From positions 1 to 64,000 of the forward strand of contig NZ_JAMGBG010000025.1 of assembly GCF_023516595.1 (NCBI RefSeq): a stretch of DNA of 64,000 bases, given 5' to 3'. Below the pieces are notes generated by a model. It searched no databases and was not told where the DNA came from. It worked only from the letters and a program-made list of their open reading frames with translations. The stretch is from Streptomyces neyagawaensis. GTDB taxonomy: Bacteria; Actinomycetota; Actinomycetes; Streptomycetales; Streptomycetaceae. The translations under genes were made by a program, and so were the position numbers. This document shows, piece after piece, positions 23,975 to 33,028 of the stretch. How positions within the stretch are numbered: position 1 is the stretch's first letter; the number at the start of each line of letters is the position of its first letter.

Positions 23975-26944
23975 TCAGCCGGCGTGGCCGAGTTGGGTGA
24001 GGGCCACGTCCAGCATGTCGGCGAAGAAGTCGGCCGCGGTGGTGTCGAGGCACAGCGGTGGTTTGATCTTGAGGATGTTGAGGTGGTCGCCGGTGGGCTG
24101 GACGACCACGCCGAGGTCGAGCATGCGGTCGCAGAGTTCGGCGGTCTCCTCCGTGGCGGGTTCCAGGCGCTCGCGGTCCCGGACGAGTTCGAGGCCGAGG
24201 TAGAGGCCCGAGCCGTGGACGGCGCCGATGATGCCGTAGCGGTCGGCCAGCGCCTCCAGTCGGTTCTTCAGATGGCCGCCGACCCGGACCGCGTTGCCCT
24301 GGAGGTCCTCGTCGCGCAGGGTGTCGAGGACGGTGAGGCCCACGACGCTGGAGACGGGACTGCCGCCGGTGGAGGAGAAGAAGTAGCCCTGGTCGCGGTA
24401 CCGGTCCGCGACCGCCCTGGAGGTGATGACGGCGCCGAGGGGGTGCCCGTTGCCCATCGCCTTGGCGACACAGACGATGTCGGGCACGACCCCCTGCTGC
24501 TCGAAGCCCCAGAACCAGTGCCCCAGACGGCCGTATCCGACCTGGACCTCGTCGGCGACGGCGAGGCCGCCGTGGCGCCGTACCGCCGCGTACACCTGGG
24601 CGAGATAGCCGTCGGGCAGGGCGACTCCCCCGGCGTTGCCGTAGAAGGTCTCGCCGACGAACGCGCCCGCCGGGCGGCCCGCGGCGGCCAGTTCGTCGAG
24701 CAGCGCGACGGCCTCGGGTGCGTAGCGCACGGCGTCCGGCCCGCGACGGCGGCCGCGGTAGGAGTTCGGCGAGTCCACGGTGTGCACCCAGCTCGGGCGG
24801 CTGGCCAGGGCGTTGGGGTTGTCCTGGAGCGAGGTGGACACCGCGTCGGAGGCGTACGTCCAGCCGTGGTACGCCTCACGCAGCGCGACGACGTCGTGCC
24901 GTCCGGAGGCCCCGATCGCGAGCCGAAGACCCAGATCCACGGCTTCCGAGCCGGAGTTGACGAGGAACACCGTGTCCAGCGGGTCGGGCAGGAGGGCGGC
25001 GAGGCGCTCGGTGAACTCCACCACGGAGGCGTAGTGGAAGCGCGAGTTGGTGTTGAGCCGCCGCAACTGCCGGGAGACCGCCTGCTCGACGCGGGGGTGG
25101 GCGTGGCCCAGCGGGGTGACGTTGTTGACGATGTCGAGGTAGGAGCGGCCGTCGGTGGACAGCAGATGATGGCGCCAACCCCGCTCGATACGGGGAGGGT
25201 TGGCGTAGTAGTGCTCCTGCACGGTGGCGAACACGGCGTCACGCCGGTCGAGCAGGTCCTCCTCGCCCGTGTGGCCGGGGTCGGCCGGGAGGCCGAGGAG
25301 CGGGGCCGGGTCGGCGGTGAGCGCGAGCCAGCCGGAGGCGTACTCGGGGCGGACCAGACGCGGGGCGGCGGGGCCGTCGGCGTCGCGCAGCGCGATGTGG
25401 ACCGGGGTGCCGGAGCCGAGGTGGGCGATGTCCTCGCCCGCCCGCACCGTCGCACCGGCGGTGACGACGGGCCGGTCCGCGTGGGGGAAGGACAGCGACA
25501 GCACCTGTGCGCCGTAGGTGAGTTCGACGTGACCCGGCGCAGCGGTGCGGACCGTCCCCGCGGCGGGCGCCTGTACGACGGTGTCCCGGCCGAGCCGGAG
25601 GTCCATCCCGGTGGGCACCGTGGCCGGGGACAGCGCCGACAACGCCGGTGTCCGGGTGAGGCGCGGACGGGCGTACGGGATGGCGACGGCGGCTGCTCCG
25701 TCCGCGAGGGCGGCGGTCGTCAGCCGGTCCTCGGTGCCGGCGTCCGTCCAGGCGCCGTGGTCCATGGAGTCGGCGTCGGTGCACAGGTCGAGGAGGGCGA
25801 TGTCGTCGGCGGCGAGGTCCCGCAGGAGAGGGCGTACGGGTGCGTCGGTGCGCGTGGTCCTGGCGGGTGCGTCGGCGAGGCCGGCCGCGTCCCTGACGAG
25901 GCGGTTCATCACCGGCAGGGGCAGGCTGGTGGCCTGTTCGAAGATGCGCCACTCATGGTCGAGCGCGTCCTTGGCGTAGGCGTTGTCCTCGTCGACGACG
26001 GCCTGGTGCCGTCCGCTGACCACCAGGACGGCGGCGCGCAGCACCACGATCGGCCACACCGCGTCGGCCTCCTCGGCGGAGAGCGGCCGGACGGCGTGGA
26101 AGGCGCGGACGGCCGGCAGGACATGGTGGGGCTCTGTGCCGTCGTGGTGGAGCATCGAGGACAGGGCCACGGCGAGTTCGCCCACCGCCCAACTGGTGGT
26201 CACGTCACCGAAGTCGATGACCCCGTCGGGCAGGGGCGGACGGCTGTCGGGACGGCGGATCACATTGTCGTCGGTGAGGTCCATGTGCACGGCCTGCGAC
26301 GGCAGCGCGTCGGCGAGCCTTCGGACCTGGGCCCAGGCCTCCTCGGTCGCGGCCCGGACGGCGGTGCGCCGGTCGGGTTCGGCGATGTGCCCGGCGAGCT
26401 TGGCGACGACGCGATCGGCGTGCCGCGGGTCCCACTGCAACACACGGTCGAGGCCGGGGTGCCGGAAGTCGCGCAGGGCGCTGCTGACCTTCCCGGCGAG
26501 CGCGCCCATGCCGGCGACGGTGGCGGGAGACAGGTGCCGGGGTCCCGAGAGCGTGCCGCCGGGCAGATGGCGCAGCAGGCGCGCGACGGCCGGACCGCTG
26601 TCGGTGTCCACCGTCGTGCGGCGTGGGGAGCCGTCGGGGCGGCGCAGGACCGTGGCGATCCGCAGGTCCGGGCAGGCCGAGGCGATCAGGTCGGCGGCCG
26701 CGTCGGCGGCGTCGATCTCCACCGCGCCGAACGCGGGGTTGGCGATCTTCAGGATCGCCAGGGGTGTCCCGTCGCCGGTGTGCAGCAGGAAGTTGGCGTC
26801 CTGCTGGCTCCCCAGCGCCTGCGCGCGGGCGGTGAGGCCGAGGTGCGCGGCGGCGATGTGCTCGGCCTCGGCCGGCGTCAGGCGGGGCGCGGGGAGGGCG
26901 TCCTCGGCGAAGAAGTCGATCGTGCGGTGCTCGTCGGGCAGCAT
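23975..26944 (-). CDS. Three-domain fusion: APH-type kinase, M23-like domain and class III aminotransferase/phospholyase
   Basis: A 989-residue protein. Residues about 20-330 form an aminoglycoside-phosphotransferase-like kinase with VHMDLTDDN (catalytic Asp222) and VIDFGDV intact. Residues about 440-540 resemble an M23-peptidase/lysostaphin-like beta domain without an obvious metal site. Residues about 560-989 are a class III PLP enzyme with the Schiff-base Lys828 in AKAMGNGHPLGAV. Human hydroxylysine kinase and the phospholyases AGXT2L1/AGXT2L2 are homologues of the two ends, so one protein could phosphorylate an amino alcohol (ethanolamine- or hydroxylysine-like) and eliminate phosphate to an aldehyde plus ammonia. 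An Lrp gene lies 78 bases upstream on the same strand. The substrate is not known; an ordinary aminotransferase remains possible. Confidence 0.85.
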   Translation of the reverse strand: MLPDEHRTIDFFAEDALPAPRLTPAEAEHIAAAHLGLTARAQALGSQQDANFLLHTGDGTPLAILKIANPAFGAVEIDAADAAADLIASACPDLRIATVLRRPDGSPRRTTVDTDSGPAVARLLRHLPGGTLSGPRHLSPATVAGMGALAGKVSSALRDFRHPGLDRVLQWDPRHADRVVAKLAGHIAEPDRRTAVRAATEEAWAQVRRLADALPSQAVHMDLTDDNVIRRPDSRPPLPDGVIDFGDVTTSWAVGELAVALSSMLHHDGTEPHHVLPAVRAFHAVRPLSAEEADAVWPIVVLRAAVLVVSGRHQAVVDEDNAYAKDALDHEWRIFEQATSLPLPVMNRLVRDAAGLADAPARTTRTDAPVRPLLRDLAADDIALLDLCTDADSMDHGAWTDAGTEDRLTTAALADGAAAVAIPYARPRLTRTPALSALSPATVPTGMDLRLGRDTVVQAPAAGTVRTAAPGHVELTYGAQVLSLSFPHADRPVVTAGATVRAGEDIAHLGSGTPVHIALRDADGPAAPRLVRPEYASGWLALTADPAPLLGLPADPGHTGEEDLLDRRDAVFATVQEHYYANPPRIERGWRHHLLSTDGRSYLDIVNNVTPLGHAHPRVEQAVSRQLRRLNTNSRFHYASVVEFTERLAALLPDPLDTVFLVNSGSEAVDLGLRLAIGASGRHDVVALREAYHGWTYASDAVSTSLQDNPNALASRPSWVHTVDSPNSYRGRRRGPDAVRYAPEAVALLDELAAAGRPAGAFVGETFYGNAGGVALPDGYLAQVYAAVRRHGGLAVADEVQVGYGRLGHWFWGFEQQGVVPDIVCVAKAMGNGHPLGAVITSRAVADRYRDQGYFFSSTGGSPVSSVVGLTVLDTLRDEDLQGNAVRVGGHLKNRLEALADRYGIIGAVHGSGLYLGLELVRDRERLEPATEETAELCDRMLDLGVVVQPTGDHLNILKIKPPLCLDTTAADFFADMLDVALTQLGHAG

Positions 26945-27022
26945 GCGGGGGTCCTCGGCTGGTGCGGGCGGGACAGGGCTCGGACGCTCGGGCCATCAGA
27001 AGGGCCGTAGGTCGGGGAGCCT

Positions 27023-27463
27023 TCAGTCGACGTGCCACAGGAAGCGGTGGGTGTGGATCGCGAAGTAGGGGAAGTTCTCCACGGCCGCGACACCCTCGAC
27101 GGGCCGTACGACGTCGTTGATGAAGTCCAGGAGGTCCCGGGGGCCGGGGCACACCACCTCCGCGAACAGGTCGAAGCCGCCCGATGTCAGGACCGTGTAC
27201 ACGACCTCGTCGTGCCGGGACAGTGCGTCGGCGACCGCGCGGGGATCGCCGTCGACGCGCAGGCCCAGCAGTGCCATCGCCTGCTGGCCCAGGGTCATCG
27301 GGTCGGTCACCCCGACGACCTGGACCGCCTTGGCGTCGATGAGCCGCTGGAGCCGGAGCCTCGCGGCCGAGGGTGACAGCCCCACCTTGGGGCCCAGGTC
27401 GGCGTACGGGATCCGGCCGTCGACCTGCAACTCCCGCAGGATGGCCCGGTCGATGTCGTCCAT
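27023..27463 (-). CDS. Lrp/AsnC-family transcriptional regulator
   Basis: A 146-residue protein: an N-terminal winged helix-turn-helix (MDDIDRAILRELQVDGRIPY... with LSPSAARLRLQRL) and a C-terminal RAM/Lrp effector-binding domain. The ATG at 27463 follows GGGGAGAGG; an upstream in-frame start would cover the probable operator. Lrp/AsnC proteins sense amino acids or related metabolites and usually control the adjacent gene. Here the downstream gene is the kinase-phospholyase fusion, so a catabolic, substrate-induced circuit is likely. Two inverted repeats lie in its upstream region and may be its own operator. Confidence 0.9.
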   Translation of the reverse strand: MDDIDRAILRELQVDGRIPYADLGPKVGLSPSAARLRLQRLIDAKAVQVVGVTDPMTLGQQAMALLGLRVDGDPRAVADALSRHDEVVYTVLTSGGFDLFAEVVCPGPRDLLDFINDVVRPVEGVAAVENFPYFAIHTHRFLWHVD

Positions 27464-27500
27464 GCGGACCTCTCCCCTGTACGAATCCGGCAAGCGTGGC

Positions 27501-27566
27501 GCTTGTTTCAAGCACCATGCCGGATACAGACGCTCGATTCAAGCGTGCATACGACAGAATCGAGCG
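27501..27566 (-). promoter_or_regulatory. Inverted repeats upstream of the Lrp gene, candidate operator
   Basis: GCTTG-TTT-CAAGC lies at 27501-27513, and CGCTCGATT (27531-27539) is repeated inverted as AATCGAGCG (27558-27566). The stretch is unusually AT-rich for this genome and directly precedes the Lrp gene, which fits Lrp autoregulation. It is unproven. Confidence 0.5.
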
Positions 27567-27577
27567 CAACAAGAAGT

Positions 27578-27611
27578 CCGGCCCGCCGACGGGGAGGAGT
27601 CGGCGGGCCGG
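27578..27611 (-). terminator. Terminator of the ABC transporter/amidase operon
   Basis: A perfect 13-base stem, CCGGCCCGCCGAC (27578-27590) with its complement at 27599-27611 and an 8-base GGGGAGGA loop, begins 23 bases past the stop codon of the last ABC ATPase gene. Confidence 0.8.
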
Positions 27612-27634
27612 GAGCGGGGCGGCACCCGGTCGGT

Positions 27635-28459
27635 TCAGACCGTGGCGGGCTCGTCGTCGAGGCGGAACCTCGGGTCGCCCGGGACGGACGCGAGGAGCCT
27701 GGCGGTGTACGGGTGTTCCGGCTCGGCGAAGGTGGCCGCGGTCGGGCCGAACTCCACGAGGTCCCCGTGCAGCAGGACCGCGACCGTGTCGCTCACATGC
27801 CGGACGACGGCCAGGTCGTGCGAGATGAACAGCATCGTCAGCGAGAGCCGGCGGCGCAGATCCGCGAGCAGGTTGAGGATCTCGGCCTGGGTCGTCAGGT
27901 CGAGGGCCGAGGTGATCTCGTCGGCGATGACGAACCGGGGACGCGGCGCGAGGGCCCGCGCGATGGCCAGCCGCTGCCGCTGGCCGCCCGAGAACTCGTG
28001 CGGGTAGCGGTCCATGCTGTCCGGGTCGAGGCTCACCTGGCCGAGCAGTTCGGCGATCCGGGTCCGCACCGGTCCGACCCTGGCGCGGATCGGATCGAGC
28101 GCCTCGGCGAGCGACTGCGCGACGGTGCGCCGTGGGTCGAACGACGAGTACGGGTCCTGCGGGATCATCTGGACCGTCGCGGCTCCCTCCCGTCCGCGTG
28201 CGGCGCGCAGCGGGGCACCGTCCACGAGGATCCGGCCCCCCGACGGCCGGTGGACACCGACGAGTGTCCGCGCGAGCGTCGTCTTGCCCGACCCGGACTC
28301 GCCGACCAGTGCGAGGGTGCTGCCCCGGGGGATGTCGAACGAGACCCCCTTGAGCACCCTGCGGGCCGCTGCGCCGTGGCCGAGCTCGACGGTGAGGTCC
28401 TCGACGCGCAGCAGCGGGTCGGCCGTCCCCGCGTCCGGTGCGGTGGCTGTGGCGGACAT
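27635..28459 (-). CDS. Peptide-type ABC transporter ATPase (DppF/OppF-like)
   Basis: A 274-residue ATPase with Walker A GESGSGKTT (Lys59), signature FSGGQRQRLAIARAL, Walker B FVIADE and the H-loop LFISHDLAV. The start overlaps the upstream stop by ATGA. The C-terminal end (EPEHPYTARLLASVPG) is the usual end of OppD/OppF-family ATPases. It completes a transporter whose other ATPase is fused to a permease. Five genes in order (binding protein, amidase, permease, permease-ATPase, ATPase) form one minus-strand operon, ended by the hairpin at 27578. Confidence 0.93.
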   Translation of the reverse strand: MSATATAPDAGTADPLLRVEDLTVELGHGAAARRVLKGVSFDIPRGSTLALVGESGSGKTTLARTLVGVHRPSGGRILVDGAPLRAARGREGAATVQMIPQDPYSSFDPRRTVAQSLAEALDPIRARVGPVRTRIAELLGQVSLDPDSMDRYPHEFSGGQRQRLAIARALAPRPRFVIADEITSALDLTTQAEILNLLADLRRRLSLTMLFISHDLAVVRHVSDTVAVLLHGDLVEFGPTAATFAEPEHPYTARLLASVPGDPRFRLDDEPATV

Positions 28460-30435
28460 CAGCGGCTCCCTTCGGCGGCCGGCGGGCGGTCCGCGGCGGT
28501 GTCGGAAAGATCGTCCGACGGCGTCCCGTGCGCCGTTGTCCCGGCCAGCGGCGTCCCATGCGCCGGTGTCCCGTCCAACGGTGTCCCGTCCAGCGGCGCC
28601 TTGTCCGGCTGCGTCCCGTCCACCGGCTTCCCGTCGGGCGTAGTCCCGTCCAGCGGCGTCCCGTCCGGCTGGGCCGTGGCCGTGTCGGCCGTCCACCGGA
28701 CAGCGCTGAGGGGCGCGCCGGCCTCGACCGCGGCGGGCGTCGCCGCGAGCAGCGCGCGGGTGTACGGGTGGGTGACCGTCCCCCGGCGCAGGTCGCGGCC
28801 CGTCGTACGGTCGACGACCCGGCCGCCGTGGAGCACCAGGACGGTGTCGCACAGCACGCCCACCACGCCGATGTCGTGCGAGATGAACAGCATCGCCGTG
28901 CCGTGCTCGCGGTTGATGCGGCGGAACTGCCGCAGCACCTCCGCCTGCACGGTGACGTCGAGTGCCGTCGTCGGCTCGTCGGCGATGAGGAGCCGCGGGT
29001 TCGTCGTCATCGCGGAGGCGATCGAGGCACGCTGGAGCATGCCGCCGCTCAGCTCGTGCGGGTGCTGGCGCAGCCGCCGCTCGGGCTCGGTGACATGGAT
29101 GTCGGCGAGGGCGCGGGCCATGTCCCGCCGGGCCTGACGCCGAGACGTCCCCAGATGCGTCCGGGCGACCTCGGTGAGCTGGGCCCCGAGCCGCAGCGCG
29201 GGGTTGAACGTGCCGATCGGGTCCTGGTAGACGATGCCGATCTCGGTGGCGAGGCGCCGGCCGGGCGGTGTTCCCAGCAGGTCGAGGTCGCCGAGGGCGA
29301 GGCGCGTCGCGTTCGCCCGGACACCCTCGGGGAGCAGGCCCGCGACCGCCATGGCGATGGTGGACTTGCCCGAGCCGGATTCCCCGACGAGGCCGACGAT
29401 CCGGCCGGCCCCGATGGTGAACGACACGTCGTCGACGAGGGTCCGGTCACCGGCCCGCACGGTCAGCCCGTCGACGGTCAGCAGACCGTCCGGCTCGGTG
29501 CCGGCCGTGGCCCCGGCACCGCCCGGTGCCCGGAGCGCGCGAGACTCCTTCGCCGGAGTGGCCGGTGCCGCCGTGTCCGCCGCCCCGGTCGGTGCGGGCG
29601 CCGTGCCGCGGGTGCGCGGGTCGACGAGCGAGGCCACGCCGTCCCCGAGGAGCATGGCGCCCACACCGGTGACGATGAGCATGATCGACGGAGCGAGGAC
29701 GACCGACGGCTGGGCGAAGATCGACGGCAGCGCCTCGTTGAGCAGCCGGCCCCAGTCGTACTGCGGGCTCTGTACACCGAGGCCGACGAAGGACAGGCTG
29801 CTGATGTCGAGCAGGGACAGGGTGAAGCTGGAACTGAGGAGCACCAGCAGCGGCCCGCTGATGTTCGGCAGGACGTGCCGGGTCAGGATGCGCGGGCCGG
29901 GAACGCCGAGCAGCCGCGCGGTGAGCACGTAGTCCTTGTCCGCGACGGTCGCGGCGAGGTTCGCCGTCAGCCGGGCGAACCCGGGGACGCCGGCGACGGC
30001 GATCGCGACGATCGCGGACCCCGTGCCCGGTCCGAGCACCGCCGCGATGACGAGGGCGAGCACGAGCGACGGGAACGCCACCGCCGAGTCGATGAGCCGC
30101 AGACAGGTCTCGCGCAGCCATCGGGGGGCGAGGTGGACGAGCGCGCCGATCGCGACGCCGACGACGAACGAGACGGCGGTGGCGGCGGCGGCCATGAGCA
30201 GGGTGAGGCGGGTCGCGACGAGGGCCCGGGCGAGGACGTCACGGCCGAAGGCGTCGGTGCCGAGGAGATGTTCGGCGCCGGGGCCCAGCCGGGCGTCGTC
30301 GGTGAGGGTCTCGGCGGAACCGCTCAGCAGCGGCGGGGCCACGAGGGCCACGACGACGAGCAGCCCGAGGATTACGGCGCCGGCCAGGAGCGACGGGTTG
30401 CCGCGCCACCGGCGTACGGTCGTGTCAGTGGCCAC
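28459..30435 (-). CDS. Fused ABC permease-ATPase (DppC-DppD type)
   Basis: A 658-residue protein that joins two usually separate subunits. Residues 1-about 290 are a DppC-type permease with about six membrane segments and the LLGTDAFGRDVLARAL start typical of the family. Residues about 320-575 are an ATPase with Walker A GESGSGKST (Lys357), signature LSGGMLQRA and LLIADEP. The C-terminal about 60 residues are a low-complexity tail made of degenerate TPLDG/TPAHG repeats, encoded by a short DNA repeat. It overlaps the upstream permease gene by eleven bases and the next ATPase by four. Fusion fixes permease and ATPase in one chain; the second ATPase stays free. Confidence 0.92.
   Translation of the reverse strand: MATDTTVRRWRGNPSLLAGAVILGLLVVVALVAPPLLSGSAETLTDDARLGPGAEHLLGTDAFGRDVLARALVATRLTLLMAAAATAVSFVVGVAIGALVHLAPRWLRETCLRLIDSAVAFPSLVLALVIAAVLGPGTGSAIVAIAVAGVPGFARLTANLAATVADKDYVLTARLLGVPGPRILTRHVLPNISGPLLVLLSSSFTLSLLDISSLSFVGLGVQSPQYDWGRLLNEALPSIFAQPSVVLAPSIMLIVTGVGAMLLGDGVASLVDPRTRGTAPAPTGAADTAAPATPAKESRALRAPGGAGATAGTEPDGLLTVDGLTVRAGDRTLVDDVSFTIGAGRIVGLVGESGSGKSTIAMAVAGLLPEGVRANATRLALGDLDLLGTPPGRRLATEIGIVYQDPIGTFNPALRLGAQLTEVARTHLGTSRRQARRDMARALADIHVTEPERRLRQHPHELSGGMLQRASIASAMTTNPRLLIADEPTTALDVTVQAEVLRQFRRINREHGTAMLFISHDIGVVGVLCDTVLVLHGGRVVDRTTGRDLRRGTVTHPYTRALLAATPAAVEAGAPLSAVRWTADTATAQPDGTPLDGTTPDGKPVDGTQPDKAPLDGTPLDGTPAHGTPLAGTTAHGTPSDDLSDTAADRPPAAEGSR
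28505..28680 (-). repeat. Degenerate minisatellite in the tail of the permease-ATPase gene
   Basis: Roughly ten imperfect copies of a 15-base unit close to CGTCCCGTCCAGCGG run through this stretch and encode the TPLDGT-like tail. The repeat stays mostly in frame and is not part of any known ABC ATPase domain. Confidence 0.75.
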
Positions 30436-31456
30436 GCCGACCTCCGTCGAGAGTGCGGGGGTCGACGATCCCGAGGACGACGTCGACGAGGAGGTTGACG
30501 AGCAGGGCGAGCATGCCGACGACGAGGATGATGCCCTGGATCACCGGATAGTCCTTGTAGATGATCGCCTGGACGACCTCGGTGCCGAGCCCCGGATAGG
30601 TGAAGACGTTCTCCAGGATGATCGTGCCGCCGAGCAGCGACGTGAGGACGAGCCCGCTCAGGGTGAGGACGCTCGTCACCAGGTTGGGCAGCGCGTGGCG
30701 CAGATGGAGGCGCACGGATCCGAGGCGGTGGCCGCGGGCGGTCCTCATGTAGTCCTGGGCGAGGACGGAGGCCGTCTCCTGCCGGACGACCCGGGCGATG
30801 GCGAAGGCCGGGCCGATGCACAGCGCGGTGATCGGCAGGACGAGGGCGCTCGGTGTGGTGGCGCCGCCGGACGGCAGCAGGCCGAGGCTGATCGAGAACA
30901 GCACGATGAGGAGGGTCGCGACGACGTAGACGGGCGCCGACGCGAGGAGTCCGGCGATCGTGCCGAAGGCGACGCCGAGTCTGCGGCGGCGCCCGTCGCG
31001 GGTGAGGACGCCGACGGCCATGCCCAGCGGGACGGCGATGAGCAGGGAGAGCAGCACGGCCGGGATGACGAGCTGGACGGTGTACGGCAGCCGGGTCGAG
31101 ACGATGTCCGCGACGGGGGTGTCGAACCGGAAGGAGGTGCCGAGGCGCCCGGACGCGATGTCGCCGAGGTAGTGGACGAACCGCGTCGTCATCGGCTCGT
31201 CGAGGCCCAGTCGTTCGCGTATCGCCGCGAGGGTGGCCGGGGACGAGTTGGTGCCGGCGATCGCGCGGGCCGGGTCTCCCGGCAGCAGGGGCACGATGAG
31301 GAACGTCACGACGACGAGCAGCAGCATCGACATCAGCAGCCCGCCGGCCCGGCGGACGGCGAACCCGGCCCATCCGCCGCCCAGTCGCAGCCCGGGAGCG
31401 CGTCGGACGGCCGCGGCGGGCAGCGGCCCGGCCGGGACCGCGGGCCCGGCACTCAC
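30425..31456 (-). CDS. Peptide-type ABC transporter permease (DppB-like)
   Basis: A 343-residue membrane protein with about six segments and the DppB hallmarks: an N-terminal helix, LPGDPARAIAG..., then GRLGTSFRFDTPV before the transmembrane core and EAA-loop-like GHRLGSVRLHLRHALPN. The start is the GTG at 31456 that overlaps the amidase stop (GTGA). It pairs with the permease half of the next gene to form the channel. Confidence 0.9.
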   Translation of the reverse strand: MSAGPAVPAGPLPAAAVRRAPGLRLGGGWAGFAVRRAGGLLMSMLLLVVVTFLIVPLLPGDPARAIAGTNSSPATLAAIRERLGLDEPMTTRFVHYLGDIASGRLGTSFRFDTPVADIVSTRLPYTVQLVIPAVLLSLLIAVPLGMAVGVLTRDGRRRRLGVAFGTIAGLLASAPVYVVATLLIVLFSISLGLLPSGGATTPSALVLPITALCIGPAFAIARVVRQETASVLAQDYMRTARGHRLGSVRLHLRHALPNLVTSVLTLSGLVLTSLLGGTIILENVFTYPGLGTEVVQAIIYKDYPVIQGIILVVGMLALLVNLLVDVVLGIVDPRTLDGGRRGH

Positions 31457-32880
31457 AACGCCCCCGCGAGCGCCGCGTCGTCCGGGCGCCGCTCGTGCCA
31501 GCGGAACCGCGGTTCGAGCTGGGCGGACAGCCGCAGCAGCGTCGCCTCGTCGTAGGGTGCGCCGATGAGCTGGGCACCGACCGGGAGGCCGTCGGCGGTG
31601 GTGTGGACGGGCAGCGAGATGGCGGGCAGCCCGGCGATGTTGACGAACGCGGTGAACGAGACCATCCGGGTCTCGGTGGCCCGCGGACCGTCCGGGTCGG
31701 AGTTCGCCTCGTCGTACACGGGGCCGACCGGCGGCGCCACGACGGCCGTGGTCGGGGTGAGGAGGACGTCGAAGTCCCGGCCCCACTGGGCGACCACGTC
31801 GCGTGACTCGGCCTGCAATCGGGCCGCCGTCCGGGCGTAGTCGCCGGCGGTGACCTCCAGGGCGGTCTCCCGGCGGCGCCGGATGTAGGGGTCCACCGCG
31901 TCGGGGTCGTCGACGTCGATGGCGTAGGTGGAGGCGCTGATGATCGTCCAGGTGAAGCCCATGATCGCCTCGTAGGAGAACATCTTCGGGCGGGCCTCGA
32001 CGACGTCGTGCCCGAGCGCGCGCAGGGCCTGCGCGGCCGTCAGCGCCGCCGTGCGGCACTCCTCGTCGACGGGCAGCCCGGTCGGCGCGTCGAGGAGCAG
32101 GCCGATCCGCAGCCGCCCGGGGTCGGCGCCGACCTCGTCGAGGTAGGGGCGCACCGGTTCGGGCGCGCTGTACCAGGAGAGCCGGTCGGGGCGGCCCATG
32201 ACGTCGAGCAGGAGGGCCGTGTCGCGCACGGTGCGGGTGATGGCGCCCTCGGTCGTCGAGTGCTCCCAGGCCCGGACGAGCGCGGGCACGCGGCCCCGGC
32301 TGGGCTTGAGGCCGATGAGTCCGGTGACGGACGCCGGGACGCGGATCGATCCGCCGCCGTCGCCGGCGTGCGCCACCGGGGCGAGTCCGGCCGCGACGGC
32401 CGCGGACGCGCCGCCGCTCGAACCGCCGGAGGTGTGCGCCGGGTTCCACGGGTTGCGTGTCTTGCCGTGCCGGGCGTTCTCGGAGACGGTCAGCGCGCCG
32501 AACTCCGGCGAGTTGGTCCGGCCGAGGGGGATCGCGCCGGCGTCGAGGAGGAGTTGGACGTCGGGGTCCGTGACCGTCTGCGGGGTGTCCCGGATCGCCA
32601 GCGAGGACATGGTGTTGGGCTGTCCGGCGACGGAGCTGAGGTCCTTGATGGGGACGGGGACGCCGTGCAGCGGGCCGAGCGGCTCGCCGCGCAGCACCGC
32701 CCGCTCGGCCCGGACGGCCGCCGCGCGCACGGCGTCGGCGTCGAGCCAGACGACGGCGTTGACGGCGGGGTTGATCCGCTCGATGCGGTCGAGATAGGTC
32801 TCGGCCACCTCCACCGGGCTGACCTCTTTGGTGCGGATGAGGTCGGCGATCTGCTGGGCGGTGCTGTAAGGGTCGATCAC
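31453..32880 (-). CDS. Amidase-signature-family amidase
   Basis: A 475-residue hydrolase with the Ser-cisSer-Lys triad of amidase-signature enzymes: Lys79 in VPIKDLSS, cis-Ser154 in SGGSSGGASA and Ser178 in GDGGGSIRVPAS. No signal peptide, so it works in the cytoplasm. It lies inside the ABC transporter operon, between the binding-protein gene and the permease gene, so it probably cleaves the imported amide- or peptide-like compound. It is not GatA: there are no gatB/gatC genes and the context is catabolic. A 38-base tandem repeat lies just upstream. Confidence 0.92.
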   Translation of the reverse strand: MIDPYSTAQQIADLIRTKEVSPVEVAETYLDRIERINPAVNAVVWLDADAVRAAAVRAERAVLRGEPLGPLHGVPVPIKDLSSVAGQPNTMSSLAIRDTPQTVTDPDVQLLLDAGAIPLGRTNSPEFGALTVSENARHGKTRNPWNPAHTSGGSSGGASAAVAAGLAPVAHAGDGGGSIRVPASVTGLIGLKPSRGRVPALVRAWEHSTTEGAITRTVRDTALLLDVMGRPDRLSWYSAPEPVRPYLDEVGADPGRLRIGLLLDAPTGLPVDEECRTAALTAAQALRALGHDVVEARPKMFSYEAIMGFTWTIISASTYAIDVDDPDAVDPYIRRRRETALEVTAGDYARTAARLQAESRDVVAQWGRDFDVLLTPTTAVVAPPVGPVYDEANSDPDGPRATETRMVSFTAFVNIAGLPAISLPVHTTADGLPVGAQLIGAPYDEATLLRLSAQLEPRFRWHERRPDDAALAGAL

Positions 32881-32917
32881 CAGGGGGCTCCTGTGTCGGA
32901 AACGGTGCGAGGGGAGT

Positions 32918-33028
32918 CGGAGGGCCGGTCGGTCAGCCGGTGATGCGCAGGAGTGCGGAGGGCCGGTCGGTCAGCCGGTGATGCGCAGGAGTGCGGAGGG
33001 CCGGTCGGTCAGCCGGTGATGCGCAGGA
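32918..33028. repeat. 38-base tandem repeat, about three copies, made from the 3' end of the binding-protein gene
   Basis: CGGAGGGCCGGTCGGTCAGC... is repeated at 32918-32955, 32956-32993 and 32994-about 33028. The last copy includes the final codons and stop of the binding-protein gene (LRITG-stop); the other two are non-coding duplicates between that gene and the amidase gene. Confidence 0.9.

Noticed and set aside
23984-27010. 1008-codon plus-strand frame opposite the kinase-phospholyase gene
   Set aside because: Antisense shadow in a GC-rich gene; the minus-strand protein has three intact domains.
32918-33028. Short spaced repeats considered as a CRISPR array
   Set aside because: Units are directly adjacent with no spacers, and the last copy is the end of a gene.
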